Of a DNA stretch of 64,000 bases, positions 34,469 to 42,164 are shown in pieces. The stretch lies in NCBI RefSeq assembly GCF_021172165.1, contig NZ_CP089096.1, positions 2,480,001 through 2,544,000 of the forward strand, written 5' to 3'. The stretch is from Flavobacterium channae. GTDB taxonomy: Bacteria; Bacteroidota; Bacteroidia; Flavobacteriales; Flavobacteriaceae. The notes beneath the pieces are model-generated. The model had not been told where the DNA came from and did no database searches. It saw only the letters and a list, made by a program, of their open reading frames with translations. The position numbers and the translations under genes were made by a program. Each line of letters starts with the position of its first letter. Position 1 is the first letter of the stretch.

Positions 34469-35251
34469 ATGAATATTCAAACCATAAACCAATCGATTCA
34501 AAGTCAGAAAGAACAATTGTTAAACCATTCGTTATACAACAAAGTTAAAACGATTGACGATTTACATTGTTTTTTAGAAAACCACATTTATGCGGTTTGG
34601 GATTTTATGTCATTACTAAAAGCCTTGCAAAATAAGTTAACTTGTACTACTACACCTTGGTTGCCAATTGGAAATCCAGAGATTCGTTATTTAATTAACG
34701 AAATAGTTGTAGCCGAAGAAACCGATTTAACTATTGATGGAACACGTCAAAGTCATTTTGAGATGTATTTGGATGCGATGACACAATGTGGTGCTTCAAC
34801 AAATCAAATTAATGCGTTTTTGAAAAATGTAGAAGAAACGAAAAACATATTTGTATCGATAAAACAAAGCGATTTACATCCGAGTGTGAAAGCGTTTTTG
34901 GATTTTACTTTCCGTGTGATTGAACAAGGAAAACCGCATGAGATTGCAGCTGCTTTTACTTTTGGAAGAGAAGATTTGATTCCGAATATGTTTACCGAAA
35001 TCTTGAAAAACTTTCAGCAAAACTTCCCTGAAACCAATTTATCAAAACTAATTTATTATTTCGAAAGACATATTGAATTAGACGCTGATGAACACGGTCC
35101 AATGGCAATGCAAATGATTACAGAACTTTGTGGTGATTCGGAACAAAACTGGAAAGAAGTAGAAGAAGTTTCGGTTTTAGCTTTAGAAAAAAGAATTGGA
35201 CTTTGGGATGCTATTGAAGAACAAGTAGAACACAAACATGAATTAGTATAA
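34469..35251 (+). CDS. DUF3050 domain-containing protein
   Basis: 260 residues, soluble and helical. LENHIYAVWDFMSLLKALQN, PEIRYLINEIVVAEETD, YLDAMTQCGAST and the HIELDADEHGPMAM segment are the DUF3050 pattern. This family has a heme-oxygenase-like helical fold with conserved His/Glu/Asp residues able to hold metal. The reaction is unknown. It is convergent with the ferredoxin gene, and the shared terminator hairpin overlaps both stop codons. Confidence 0.85.
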   Translation: MNIQTINQSIQSQKEQLLNHSLYNKVKTIDDLHCFLENHIYAVWDFMSLLKALQNKLTCTTTPWLPIGNPEIRYLINEIVVAEETDLTIDGTRQSHFEMYLDAMTQCGASTNQINAFLKNVEETKNIFVSIKQSDLHPSVKAFLDFTFRVIEQGKPHEIAAAFTFGREDLIPNMFTEILKNFQQNFPETNLSKLIYYFERHIELDADEHGPMAMQMITELCGDSEQNWKEVEEVSVLALEKRIGLWDAIEEQVEHKHELV

Positions 35252-35287
35252 AAATAAAAGCGAGAATTTCTTCTCGCTTTTATTTTT
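35251..35287. terminator. bidirectional terminator between convergent genes
   Basis: A 16-bp stem (AAAATAAAAGCGAGAA against its complement) with a TTTC loop spans 35251-35286. It includes the last base of the DUF3050 stop codon and part of the ferredoxin stop codon. Confidence 0.92.
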
Positions 35288-35618
35288 ATTGTTCAGGTGC
35301 TATTTCAATTTCCAATCCTTCTAAATCTTCAGTAATTGGAATTTGACAACCTAATCTCGAATTATCTTTTACATGATAGGCTTCCCAAAGCATTGCTTCT
35401 TCATCAGGATTGCGTTCTAATGAAACTACATCGTTTAAAACATAGCATTGACAAGAAGCGCACATTGCCATTCCGCCACAAACACCAACAGTTCCTTCTT
35501 CTGCTAATTCATACGAACGAATTAACTCCATAATGTTCATATTCATGTCAGTTGGCGCTAACACTTCATGTCGAACCCCGTTTCTGTCGGTTATAAAAAT
35601 AGTTACGTCTTGACTCAT
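35286..35618 (-). CDS. 2Fe-2S ferredoxin (adrenodoxin type)
   Basis: 110 residues. The [2Fe-2S] ligands are Cys47, Cys53, Cys56 and Cys91, in VGVCGGMAMCASCQC and RLGCQIP, the C-x5-C-x2-C...C spacing of vertebrate-type ferredoxins. It transfers electrons in the cytoplasm. It lies 1 bp downstream of the ferredoxin-NADP reductase-like gene on the same strand, so the two form an electron-transfer pair that could reduce iron-sulfur assembly or P450/oxygenase partners. NifU-like and Mrp genes upstream reinforce an iron-sulfur theme. Confidence 0.93.
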   Translation of the reverse strand: MSQDVTIFITDRNGVRHEVLAPTDMNMNIMELIRSYELAEEGTVGVCGGMAMCASCQCYVLNDVVSLERNPDEEAMLWEAYHVKDNSRLGCQIPITEDLEGLEIEIAPEQ

Positions 35619-35619
35619 A

Positions 35620-36678
35620 TTAATCTATCGATTTTACAACCGCTTTTTCAGCTTCTTTTCTTGTTCCATCAAAACCATCAATTCCAGAAACTGTTGTGTA
35701 TTTTAAAACATAACGCTTTCCTGGATGGATTCTGTTATACACACTTTGACACATTAAAGTAGCTTCGTGGAAACCACATAAAATCAATTTTAATTTTCCT
35801 GGATAAATGTTTACATCACCAATAGCGTAAATACCATCAATATTCGTTTGATAATCTAATGCATTATTTACTTTGATGGCATTTTTCTCGATTTCCAATC
35901 CCCAATTAGCAATAGGTCCTAGTTTTGGAGTTAATCCAAAAAGTGGAATAAAATAATCACATTCTACTTTCATTCTAGCACCATTAACTTCAATGTCAAC
36001 TGCAATTATTCTCTCATTACCATTAAATCCTACAACCTCAGCAGGAGTTACTAATTTAATTTTACCAGCATTTTTTAATTCTTGTACTTTTTCAACTGAG
36101 TCTAAAGCACCACGGAATTCATTTCTTCTGTGTACCAATGTTACTGAATTAGCAACATTTGACAAGAAAATACTCCAATCTAAAGCAGAGTCACCTCCAC
36201 CAGCAATTACAATATTTTTACCGCGATATTTTTCAGGATCTTTAACAAAGTAATCCACTCCGCGATCTTCTTTTTCGTAGAATTCAATATCTTTTAGAAT
36301 AGGTTTTCTCGGTTCAAAAGTTCCTAAACCACCTGCAATAGCTACAGCTTTTGCGTGATGTTGCGTTCCTTCATTAGTAGTTACAATAAAGGTTCCATCT
36401 TCTAACTTTTGAATTGTTTCTGCAGTTTCCCCTAGAGTAAACCCTGGTTGAAACTGTTTGATTTGCTCCATTAGGTTCGTTACCAAATCTCCAGCTAAAA
36501 CTGATGGATAACCTGGAATATCGAAAATAGGTTTTTTTGGATATAGTTCTGCCAATTGACCGCCCGGTTGAGGCAAAGCGTCAATAATATGACATTTTAA
36601 TTGCAATAAGCCGGCTTCGAAAACAGCAAAAAGTCCCGTAGGACCAGCGCCGATAATAAGAATATCTGTTTCTATCAT
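35620..36678 (-). CDS. NAD(P)/FAD-dependent oxidoreductase, ferredoxin-NADP reductase-like
   Basis: 352 residues. Two dinucleotide-binding motifs are visible: ILIIGAGPTGLFAVFEAGLL at the start (FAD) and IVIAGGGDSALDWSIFLSNV near 165 (NADP). A TrxR-like C-terminal ending YAIGDVNIYPGKLKL completes the FAD site. There is no CxxC, so it is a TrxR-like ferredoxin-NADP reductase rather than a thioredoxin reductase. It sits directly upstream of the ferredoxin gene and is the likely reductase for it. Confidence 0.88.
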   Translation of the reverse strand: MIETDILIIGAGPTGLFAVFEAGLLQLKCHIIDALPQPGGQLAELYPKKPIFDIPGYPSVLAGDLVTNLMEQIKQFQPGFTLGETAETIQKLEDGTFIVTTNEGTQHHAKAVAIAGGLGTFEPRKPILKDIEFYEKEDRGVDYFVKDPEKYRGKNIVIAGGGDSALDWSIFLSNVANSVTLVHRRNEFRGALDSVEKVQELKNAGKIKLVTPAEVVGFNGNERIIAVDIEVNGARMKVECDYFIPLFGLTPKLGPIANWGLEIEKNAIKVNNALDYQTNIDGIYAIGDVNIYPGKLKLILCGFHEATLMCQSVYNRIHPGKRYVLKYTTVSGIDGFDGTRKEAEKAVVKSID

Positions 36679-36752
36679 TATAATAAGTTTCTGAATAGCA
36701 AAATAACAAACTTGTAAAAAGCAATTATATGATTTATATCATACAATACATT

Positions 36753-36992
36753 TTAAGCTATATTTTCTACTGTTTCTATTTGAGGAGCATATTTTTTAAT
36801 AGTCGTTTCAACACCAGCTTTCATAGTACTGATACTCAAACTACAGTTGGTACAAGCTCCTTCTAATCGAACTTTCACATGCTTGTCATCAATAATTTCT
36901 ACTAATGAAATGTTTCCTCCATCGGAATTTAAAAAAGGGCGGATTTCTTCTAACGCTTTTTCAACATTATCTTTTATTTCTGTTGTAGTCAT
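36753..36992 (-). CDS. NifU C-terminal-like iron-sulfur scaffold protein
   Basis: 79 residues, a single NifU-like domain. The conserved CxxC (Cys47 and Cys50 in LEGACTNCSLS) binds a transient iron-sulfur cluster. The other blocks are EKALEEIRPFLNSDGGNISL and KKYAPQIETVENI. Such proteins carry clusters to apo-enzymes. It lies between Mrp, a P-loop iron-sulfur carrier, and the ferredoxin reductase, suggesting a small iron-sulfur maturation group. The spacer to mrp is filled by a repeat tract. Confidence 0.92.
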   Translation of the reverse strand: MTTTEIKDNVEKALEEIRPFLNSDGGNISLVEIIDDKHVKVRLEGACTNCSLSISTMKAGVETTIKKYAPQIETVENIA

Positions 36993-36998
36993 ATTTTT

Positions 36999-37080
36999 AA
37001 TGTGTCAATTTTTCAATGTGTCGATGTGTCAATATGTTTCAATTTTTAAATTGGCTAATTGACATATAGACTAATTGATA
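36999..37080. repeat. ATGTGTCAAT-word repeat tract
   Basis: The 89-bp spacer between the NifU-like gene and mrp is almost wholly words related to ATGTGTCAAT, for example AATGTGTCAATTTTTCAATG, then TGTCGATGTGTCAATATG, CAATTTTTAAATTGG, and the reversed form CTAATTGACATA. No gene or terminator is seen in it. Confidence 0.7.
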
Positions 37081-37081
37081 A

Positions 37082-38221
37082 TTATTTTTTTACAGCAGAA
37101 CATCCTGCCATAGTAGTTATTTTAATTGCTTCTGTAGGAGGTAAAGTTTCATTACGATTTACCGTTTCTTGTACTACACTTCGTGTGATGCTTTCAAAAA
37201 CACCTTCTAAAACTGAAGCTGTTTGTAATGCTGCTGGACGACCATAATCTCCAGCCTCACGAATACTTTGCACTAAAGGCACTTCACCTAAAAGCGGTAC
37301 TTGTAAATCTTCTGCTAAGTTTTTAGCTCCTTCTTTACCAAAGATATAATATTTATTTTCAGGTAATTCTTCTGGTGTGAAATATGCCATGTTTTCAATA
37401 ATTCCTAAAACAGGAACATTAATAGATTCCGACATAAACATCGAAACTCCCTTTTTCGCATCGGCTAAAGCAACTGCTTGCGGAGTACTTACTACAACCG
37501 CACCAGTAATTGGCAACGACTGCATAATAGACAAGTGAATATCACCTGTTCCTGGTGGTAAATCGATTAACATAAAATCCAATTCTCCCCAATTAGCATC
37601 AAAAATCATTTGATTTAATGCTTTTGCTGCCATTGGACCTCTCCAAATTACAGCTTGATCTGGTTTTGTAAAAAATCCGATTGATAAAATTTCAACACCA
37701 TAACTTGAAATTGGTTGCATTTTTGATTTTCCATCAACCTCAACTGAAATAGGTTTTGAATTTTCTACATCAAACATTATCGGCATAGATGGTCCGTAAA
37801 TATCGGCATCTAAAACTCCAACTTTGAAACCCATTTTAGCTAATGAAACAGCTAAGTTTGCAGTAATTGTAGATTTTCCAACACCACCTTTACCAGATGC
37901 AACCGCAATAATATTTGAAATTCCTGGAATTTGCTTTCCTCTTATAAGATTAGGATTTTCAGGTTTTTCTGGAGCTTCAACTTTAATGTTGACTTTTACT
38001 TTTGCTTTTTCGTATACTTTTTCGTGAATTACTTTGATAATATCTACTTCAGCACGTTTTTTAATATGTAAAGCTGGAGTAGCTAAAATAACATCAACCA
38101 CTACTTCATCTCCAAAAGTGATTACATTTTGAATGGCACCACTTTCTACCATATTTTTTCCTTCACCTGCAACAGATATTGATTCTAATGCAGTTAAAAT
38201 TTCTTTTCTATCTAGTTTCAT
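37082..38221 (-). CDS. mrp: Mrp/NBP35-family iron-sulfur carrier ATPase
   Basis: 379 residues from the ATG at 38221; an upstream TTG would only add residues not found in the family. Residues 1-85 form a MIP18/DUF59 domain (LDRKEILTALESISVAGEGK). Then a P-loop ATPase (AVASGKGGVGKSTITANLAV near 107-126), DADIYGPSMPIMF and a MLIDLPPGTGDIHLS switch motif. The CxxC that Mrp usually carries at the dimer interface is not present: the sequence reads NMAYFTPEELPENKYYIFGKEG. The remaining Cys near the end (MAGCSAVKK) may take over. It probably carries or inserts 4Fe-4S clusters. Confidence 0.93.
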   Translation of the reverse strand: MKLDRKEILTALESISVAGEGKNMVESGAIQNVITFGDEVVVDVILATPALHIKKRAEVDIIKVIHEKVYEKAKVKVNIKVEAPEKPENPNLIRGKQIPGISNIIAVASGKGGVGKSTITANLAVSLAKMGFKVGVLDADIYGPSMPIMFDVENSKPISVEVDGKSKMQPISSYGVEILSIGFFTKPDQAVIWRGPMAAKALNQMIFDANWGELDFMLIDLPPGTGDIHLSIMQSLPITGAVVVSTPQAVALADAKKGVSMFMSESINVPVLGIIENMAYFTPEELPENKYYIFGKEGAKNLAEDLQVPLLGEVPLVQSIREAGDYGRPAALQTASVLEGVFESITRSVVQETVNRNETLPPTEAIKITTMAGCSAVKK

Positions 38222-38292
38222 TTTCTTGAATTTATTCGCAATCCATCTGAAAACCAATTTTATTCATTTTTATTCAGACTGATTTTAGATTG

Positions 38293-38300
38293 CAAAGATA
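38293..38300 (-). promoter_or_regulatory. -7 box of mrp
   Basis: On the minus strand TATCTTTG followed by CAATC, 72 bp before the ATG, an exact TAnnTTTG match. Confidence 0.5.
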
Positions 38301-38380
38301 CTTTGAAAAAACAAATCAGCAAAAGGCAAGAGTTAAAACTTTACTAATGAAACTATAAGAAAATTTTATACTGCAAAACC

Positions 38381-38408
38381 AAAAAAGCAACCCTTTTGAG
38401 GTTGCTTT
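38381..38408 (-). terminator. terminator of the YceI/porin operon
   Basis: On the minus strand AAAGCAACC pairs with GGTTGCTTT around a 7-nt loop, followed by six T, 25 bp after the stop of the last gene. Confidence 0.9.
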
Positions 38409-38433
38409 CTAAACTAACTTGAAAATTGAATTA

Positions 38434-38991
38434 TTAATATTGTAAAAACAAATTGAATTGGATATCAACATTATCATCTACTACTACCATGCCTAATAAT
38501 TTTTTAGGCGATTTTAGTTTAAAATCTTTAATATTCAATTTCAATTCCCCTTTAACATTATTACTTTTTTGATCGAAAACAATAGGAATTATATAATCTT
38601 TTGCAATGCCCGCTATTTCAACTTTAACTTTTGCAGTAAGTGCGTTGTTACTTGCAACAATTTCATTAACAGCTATTTTAATGTGCGGATAATCTTCTGC
38701 TTTTAGAATGGTTTTAAAATCTTTTGTAATCATTCTATGCGCACAATCAAAACCATTACTTTTTATTAAAATCTCTGCACCTATTAAAGTTGTTTTGGTG
38801 TTTTGTTTTGATACCGCTATATAAAACACATCTTCTATTAAGTCTGAATTGTACTTACAAGAAAATGAGTTTACGTTTGATTTTCCTTTGATAATTACCT
38901 CACTTTTATTCGTGATTTTTACCTTAGTTTTATTTGTTGTAAAACCAAAACCAAACAGTATAATAGCTAATATAAAACTTATTGTTCTCAT
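38434..38991 (-). CDS. YceI-like exported protein (divergent copy)
   Basis: 185 residues with a signal peptide (MRTISFILAIILFGFGFTTN). The mature part follows the YceI lipocalin-like layout (NKSEVIIKGKSNVNSFSCKY, then ILKAEDYPHIKIAVN, VEIAGIAKDYIIPI, LKLNIKDFKLKSPKKLLGM). The usual GxSxLHDWE motif is changed to GKSNVNSFSC and it is shorter. YceI barrels bind isoprenoid or lipid molecules in the periplasm. It is last in a three-gene operon of YceI, porin and YceI-like, an arrangement in which the porin could admit a compound and the two binders could carry it. Confidence 0.8.
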   Translation of the reverse strand: MRTISFILAIILFGFGFTTNKTKVKITNKSEVIIKGKSNVNSFSCKYNSDLIEDVFYIAVSKQNTKTTLIGAEILIKSNGFDCAHRMITKDFKTILKAEDYPHIKIAVNEIVASNNALTAKVKVEIAGIAKDYIIPIVFDQKSNNVKGELKLNIKDFKLKSPKKLLGMVVVDDNVDIQFNLFLQY

Positions 38992-39001
38992 GATTTTTGT
39001 T

Positions 39002-39032
39002 AAAAGAGAAAAGCAAATTGCTTTTCTCTTTT
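39002..39032 (-). terminator. intercistronic hairpin between porin and YceI-like genes
   Basis: AAAAGAGAAAAGCA pairs with TGCTTTTCTCTTTT (14 bp, 3-nt loop). On the minus strand only four T follow, so it may attenuate rather than stop transcription into the last gene, or protect the porin mRNA 3' end. Confidence 0.6.
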
Positions 39033-39048
39033 TTTGAATTTTTAATTA

Positions 39049-40338
39049 TTAGAAACTAATTACAGCTTCTGCAACAAATCCGTTGAATTTACCACCATTA
39101 AAAGGACTTGTTGTTGTAAAACCATCGTATTTTTGAGTTACATATTCAACTTTTGCTAAGATGTTTTTAGTCATGAACCAACCACCACCAATATTGAATC
39201 TTGTAATATCTACATCAACTCCTGTTGCATCTTCTGCAGATACTGAGTTGTAACGACCACCGAAGTAGAAGTTTTCAGTTTTACCAAATCTGTAAAGTAA
39301 TTCAGCTCCTAATTGAGTTGCTTTTCTTCTATCTGTTTCAGCTAATTTTTTACCATTAGTTAATTCAACCATTCCAAAGAATTCTAATCCTTTAAATTTA
39401 ACAAATGGATTGAACATAATTGCTGTTAATTTGTTATCAAAACCAGGGTTATAACGACCTGTTGTAAAATTATTTGCTCCTGTTGTTGCAGCTCCATTTG
39501 TTAGTGGCTCTGCCATTACAAAGTAATATCTTGCTCCTGCTCTATCTCCAGCGTATAAATAAGTTCTAGTTGCCCAAGCTGTGTTATATAAAGACCCTGT
39601 AATTCTTACTCTTAAATCAGGATTAATTTGTTTGTCAAATCCTAATTTAGCAACTATTGATGGACTAGCATTCCCACCAGCAACATTATCTTTTACATCT
39701 TGATTTAATTTAGTATTTGTTGCACCTAACATTGCTAAGAATCCACCTTTTCTATAGTAAACTTCACCACCAACTTCTGTTGTAAATGAATCCATAATAT
39801 AGTTTCCAACAAATGGATTGAAGATTGCTTGTGCGTTATCAGATCTTCTAAAGTGTGCATCACCATAGTTTATTTCCATGTGACCAACTTTAATTGTAAC
39901 GTTTTTCATTAAATCAGAAGCAAAACCTTCTTTTATAAAATCCAAGTTATCAATTTGGAAATATCCTCCTTTAACATAAGTTTCATTGTGGTGACGAGAA
40001 GACAAATAAGTTCTTAAATGCATTCTTACACCTTTTGCAATTGCTACATCTAAATCTAAATTAGCTGTTGCTAAGTTAAAGTTATTTGTAATTGGAATCA
40101 AAGCTGCCGCTCCAGTTGCGTTCTCGTGATCAATAGCTTGGTATTGTAATGTTGAAGCTCCACCGATTCTTACTTTAACTCCATTAAAAGTTGAAGCTGT
40201 ATCTTTTGGTGATTCAAAAACATTGATGCCTCTTTTATCTGGTTGTCTATAATTATCTAAATCTCTATTTTGTGCTTCCATGGCTGTTGTTAAGCCTAAA
40301 GCAGCAATTACTACCGTAAATTTAATAAATGTTCTCAT
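39049..40338 (-). CDS. outer-membrane porin
   Basis: 429 residues. A signal peptide (MRTFIKFTVVIAALGLTTAM) leads to a protein of amphipathic beta strands (for example NGVKVRIGGASTLQYQAID, RMHLRTYLSSRHHNETYVKG, ATQLGAELLYRFGKTENFYF). It ends in a terminal aromatic residue (FVAEAVISF), as outer-membrane barrels do. The family is like the phosphate-selective porin O/P or general porin class of Bacteroidota; the cargo is unknown. The flanking YceI genes point to a lipophilic or isoprenoid compound, though this is inferred. It lacks a carboxypeptidase-like or plug domain, so it is not a TonB receptor. Confidence 0.82.
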   Translation of the reverse strand: MRTFIKFTVVIAALGLTTAMEAQNRDLDNYRQPDKRGINVFESPKDTASTFNGVKVRIGGASTLQYQAIDHENATGAAALIPITNNFNLATANLDLDVAIAKGVRMHLRTYLSSRHHNETYVKGGYFQIDNLDFIKEGFASDLMKNVTIKVGHMEINYGDAHFRRSDNAQAIFNPFVGNYIMDSFTTEVGGEVYYRKGGFLAMLGATNTKLNQDVKDNVAGGNASPSIVAKLGFDKQINPDLRVRITGSLYNTAWATRTYLYAGDRAGARYYFVMAEPLTNGAATTGANNFTTGRYNPGFDNKLTAIMFNPFVKFKGLEFFGMVELTNGKKLAETDRRKATQLGAELLYRFGKTENFYFGGRYNSVSAEDATGVDVDITRFNIGGGWFMTKNILAKVEYVTQKYDGFTTTSPFNGGKFNGFVAEAVISF

Positions 40339-40386
40339 GATTTTTAAAATTTAATATCTGAATTTAGTTATAAGTCCGAATTTTTA

Positions 40387-40974
40387 TTAGTTGTATGTAA
40401 CTTTGAAATCTACTGTTACGTCTTTTCCAGTTTTTATGGTTCCCATTAAAGCTGTTGGTGGTTTTACTCCAAACACTGTCATATCAATTTTTGTTTTACC
40501 AGTGATGACTGCTTTTTTACCAACCATTTTTACTGTAAAAGTTTGAGCGATTCTTTTTGTAACTCCTGAAATGGTTAAATCACCTTGTGTTTCAACTGTG
40601 TAATTACCGTTTGAAACTTCAGTAATTTTAGTTACACTTACTAGTTTATAATTTATTGTTTTGTAAGTTTTACTGTTAAGAGCTTTAAAGGTGTTTGAAT
40701 CCATTCCGCTTTTACCGCTTTTTAGTTGTTCAACTTCAAGAGCAAAATCCAAACTTTTAATAGCTTTTAAATCTCCTGCTTCAATAGTTAAATTTGCTTT
40801 TCCACTCATCGCTTTCGCTTCAATTTCCCAATCGTGAAGATTAGAAGTGCCAAATACTGTTAATTTACTTTCAGCCAAGACCAATTTTGATTCTTGAGCT
40901 AAAACATTAAACACTGGAATTATCATTAAGATAAGTAGAAGCCAATTTTTTAGATTTATTTTTAGAGTTTTCAT
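40387..40974 (-). CDS. YceI-family lipid-binding protein
   Basis: 195 residues with a signal peptide ending near VLAQ. The hallmark KLTVFGTSNLHDWEIEAKAM is present, as are the LAESKL start, SKTYKTINYKLVSVTKI and VKPPTALMGTIKTGKDVTVD. Periplasmic lipocalin-like protein that in YceI homologues binds polyisoprenoids. First gene of the YceI/porin/YceI-like operon. The upstream region carries a GAAATTTG box and two overlapping palindromes. Confidence 0.9.
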   Translation of the reverse strand: MKTLKINLKNWLLLILMIIPVFNVLAQESKLVLAESKLTVFGTSNLHDWEIEAKAMSGKANLTIEAGDLKAIKSLDFALEVEQLKSGKSGMDSNTFKALNSKTYKTINYKLVSVTKITEVSNGNYTVETQGDLTISGVTKRIAQTFTVKMVGKKAVITGKTKIDMTVFGVKPPTALMGTIKTGKDVTVDFKVTYN

Positions 40975-40999
40975 TTGTACTACGTTTTATTTTATAGGA

Positions 41000-41052
41000 C
41001 AAATTTCCGCTGAAAAAAAAACGTAACACATGATAAATGTCACATTTGTTAC
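41000..41052 (-). promoter_or_regulatory. promoter region with palindromes upstream of the YceI/porin operon
   Basis: On the minus strand the box GAAATTTG (41007-41000) lies 25 bp before the ATG. Further upstream GTAACA (41023-41028) and TGTTAC (41047-41052) form an inverted repeat around 18 bp, and AAATGT-C-ACATTT (41035-41047) is a second, 13-bp palindrome inside it. The arrangement is like a Crp/Fnr-type operator, but no consensus is proven. Confidence 0.4.
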
Positions 41053-41143
41053 AGAATTAATGGTGTAGATTAAAAAAACAGTAACTCAAACGTTTTCGAA
41101 AAATAAACATTGAGAAAAAAAGATATTTTTTTTAAAATGTATC

Positions 41144-41479
41144 CTAATTTTTAGGATCCCAAAAGTGAAGTTTAAAGTCAATTATTTGATTATCAACAAC
41201 TTTTATTCCTTCGTTTTCTAAAAGTTGTTGCATTAAATTAGTGCCTTCAAAATGATGTTTTCCAGAAAGCATTCCTAATCTGTTTACTACTCTGTGAGCA
41301 GGCACATCTTCCCTATTATGAGAAGCATTCATAGCCCATCCTACCATTCTGGCAGAACGTGCCATTCCTAAAGCTTTTGCAATAGCACCATAAGACGTTA
41401 CTTTTCCTTCTGGAATTTGACGAACGATTTCGTAAACTCGTTCAAAAAAGTTATCATTATTTGAAACGTCTTTTTTCAA
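41144..41479 (-). CDS. MGMT-like alkyltransferase-like (ATL) protein
   Basis: 111 residues, only the DNA-binding/active-site half of MGMT. The usual PCHR(V/I) alkyl-acceptor motif reads VPAHRVVNRLG: the acceptor Cys is Ala. The RQIPEGKVTSYGAIAKALGM helix-turn-helix region is normal. Such ATL proteins bind O6-alkylguanine without removing the alkyl group and direct nucleotide excision repair to it. The start is TTG at 41479; it is separated by one base from the TAA of the upstream LysE-type gene, so coupled translation is likely. Confidence 0.9.
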   Translation of the reverse strand: MKKDVSNNDNFFERVYEIVRQIPEGKVTSYGAIAKALGMARSARMVGWAMNASHNREDVPAHRVVNRLGMLSGKHHFEGTNLMQQLLENEGIKVVDNQIIDFKLHFWDPKN

Positions 41480-41480
41480 A

Positions 41481-42110
41481 TTAGGCTACTAAAATTTTAT
41501 AAAGTGAAGAAATTGCAACAATACCAGTAAGTGCTGCAATTAAAAAGTTTATGTTTTGGACAATAAACGTTAATTTATGTTCTATCTTTTTAAAGAATTT
41601 AGCATACAAAAAGAATACGAAATAAGTTCCGATTGCAGCAAAAATTGAAAACAAAAGAATAGAAATTATATCATAATGGAACAAATCTTTTGAAGACATC
41701 ATCAAACTTGTAATAGCATACCAAGGAATCGCAAACATATTAAACGAAGACATTGCCATACCATAAAAAAAGCGATTTCTTTTTTTATCGATTTTAACTT
41801 CGATTTCTTTTTTCTTTTTAGCATTGATTCCCATTATTATAAAAACAATGGTTAGTCCAATAAAAATAAATGTGCCTATTTTTTTTAATCCTTCACTAAC
41901 AACAGGATTTGCATCTAAAAATTTAGCAAAATAAGTTCCAAAAAAACTTTGGAGAAAAACAATAACAACCGCTCCTAGTGCAAAGTTTAAAGCTTCTTTT
42001 TGATTTTCTTTAATACTTATTTTAGCAATCGTCATATTCAACATTCCTGGTATGATTATACCGCCTATTGAAATTACTAACCCTAAAAAGATTGCTAAAA
42101 CATATATCAT
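41481..42110 (-). CDS. LysE-family transporter
   Basis: 209 residues with five or six membrane segments. The opening IYVLAIFLGLVISIGGIIIP and GMLNMTIAKISIKEN follow the LysE/RhtB pattern (G-x-x-x-P-G-x-x). The long Lys-rich loop (INAKKKKEIEVKIDKKRNRF) lies between the third and fourth segments. LysE family proteins export amino acids or related solutes across the inner membrane; the substrate is unknown. Its stop is one base from the ATL gene start. Confidence 0.75.
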   Translation of the reverse strand: MIYVLAIFLGLVISIGGIIIPGMLNMTIAKISIKENQKEALNFALGAVVIVFLQSFFGTYFAKFLDANPVVSEGLKKIGTFIFIGLTIVFIIMGINAKKKKEIEVKIDKKRNRFFYGMAMSSFNMFAIPWYAITSLMMSSKDLFHYDIISILLFSIFAAIGTYFVFFLYAKFFKKIEHKLTFIVQNINFLIAALTGIVAISSLYKILVA

Positions 42111-42164
42111 AATTTGATTTTTTTCAAAAATAAGAAACTATATTAACTTGAAATGTAAGCTATG

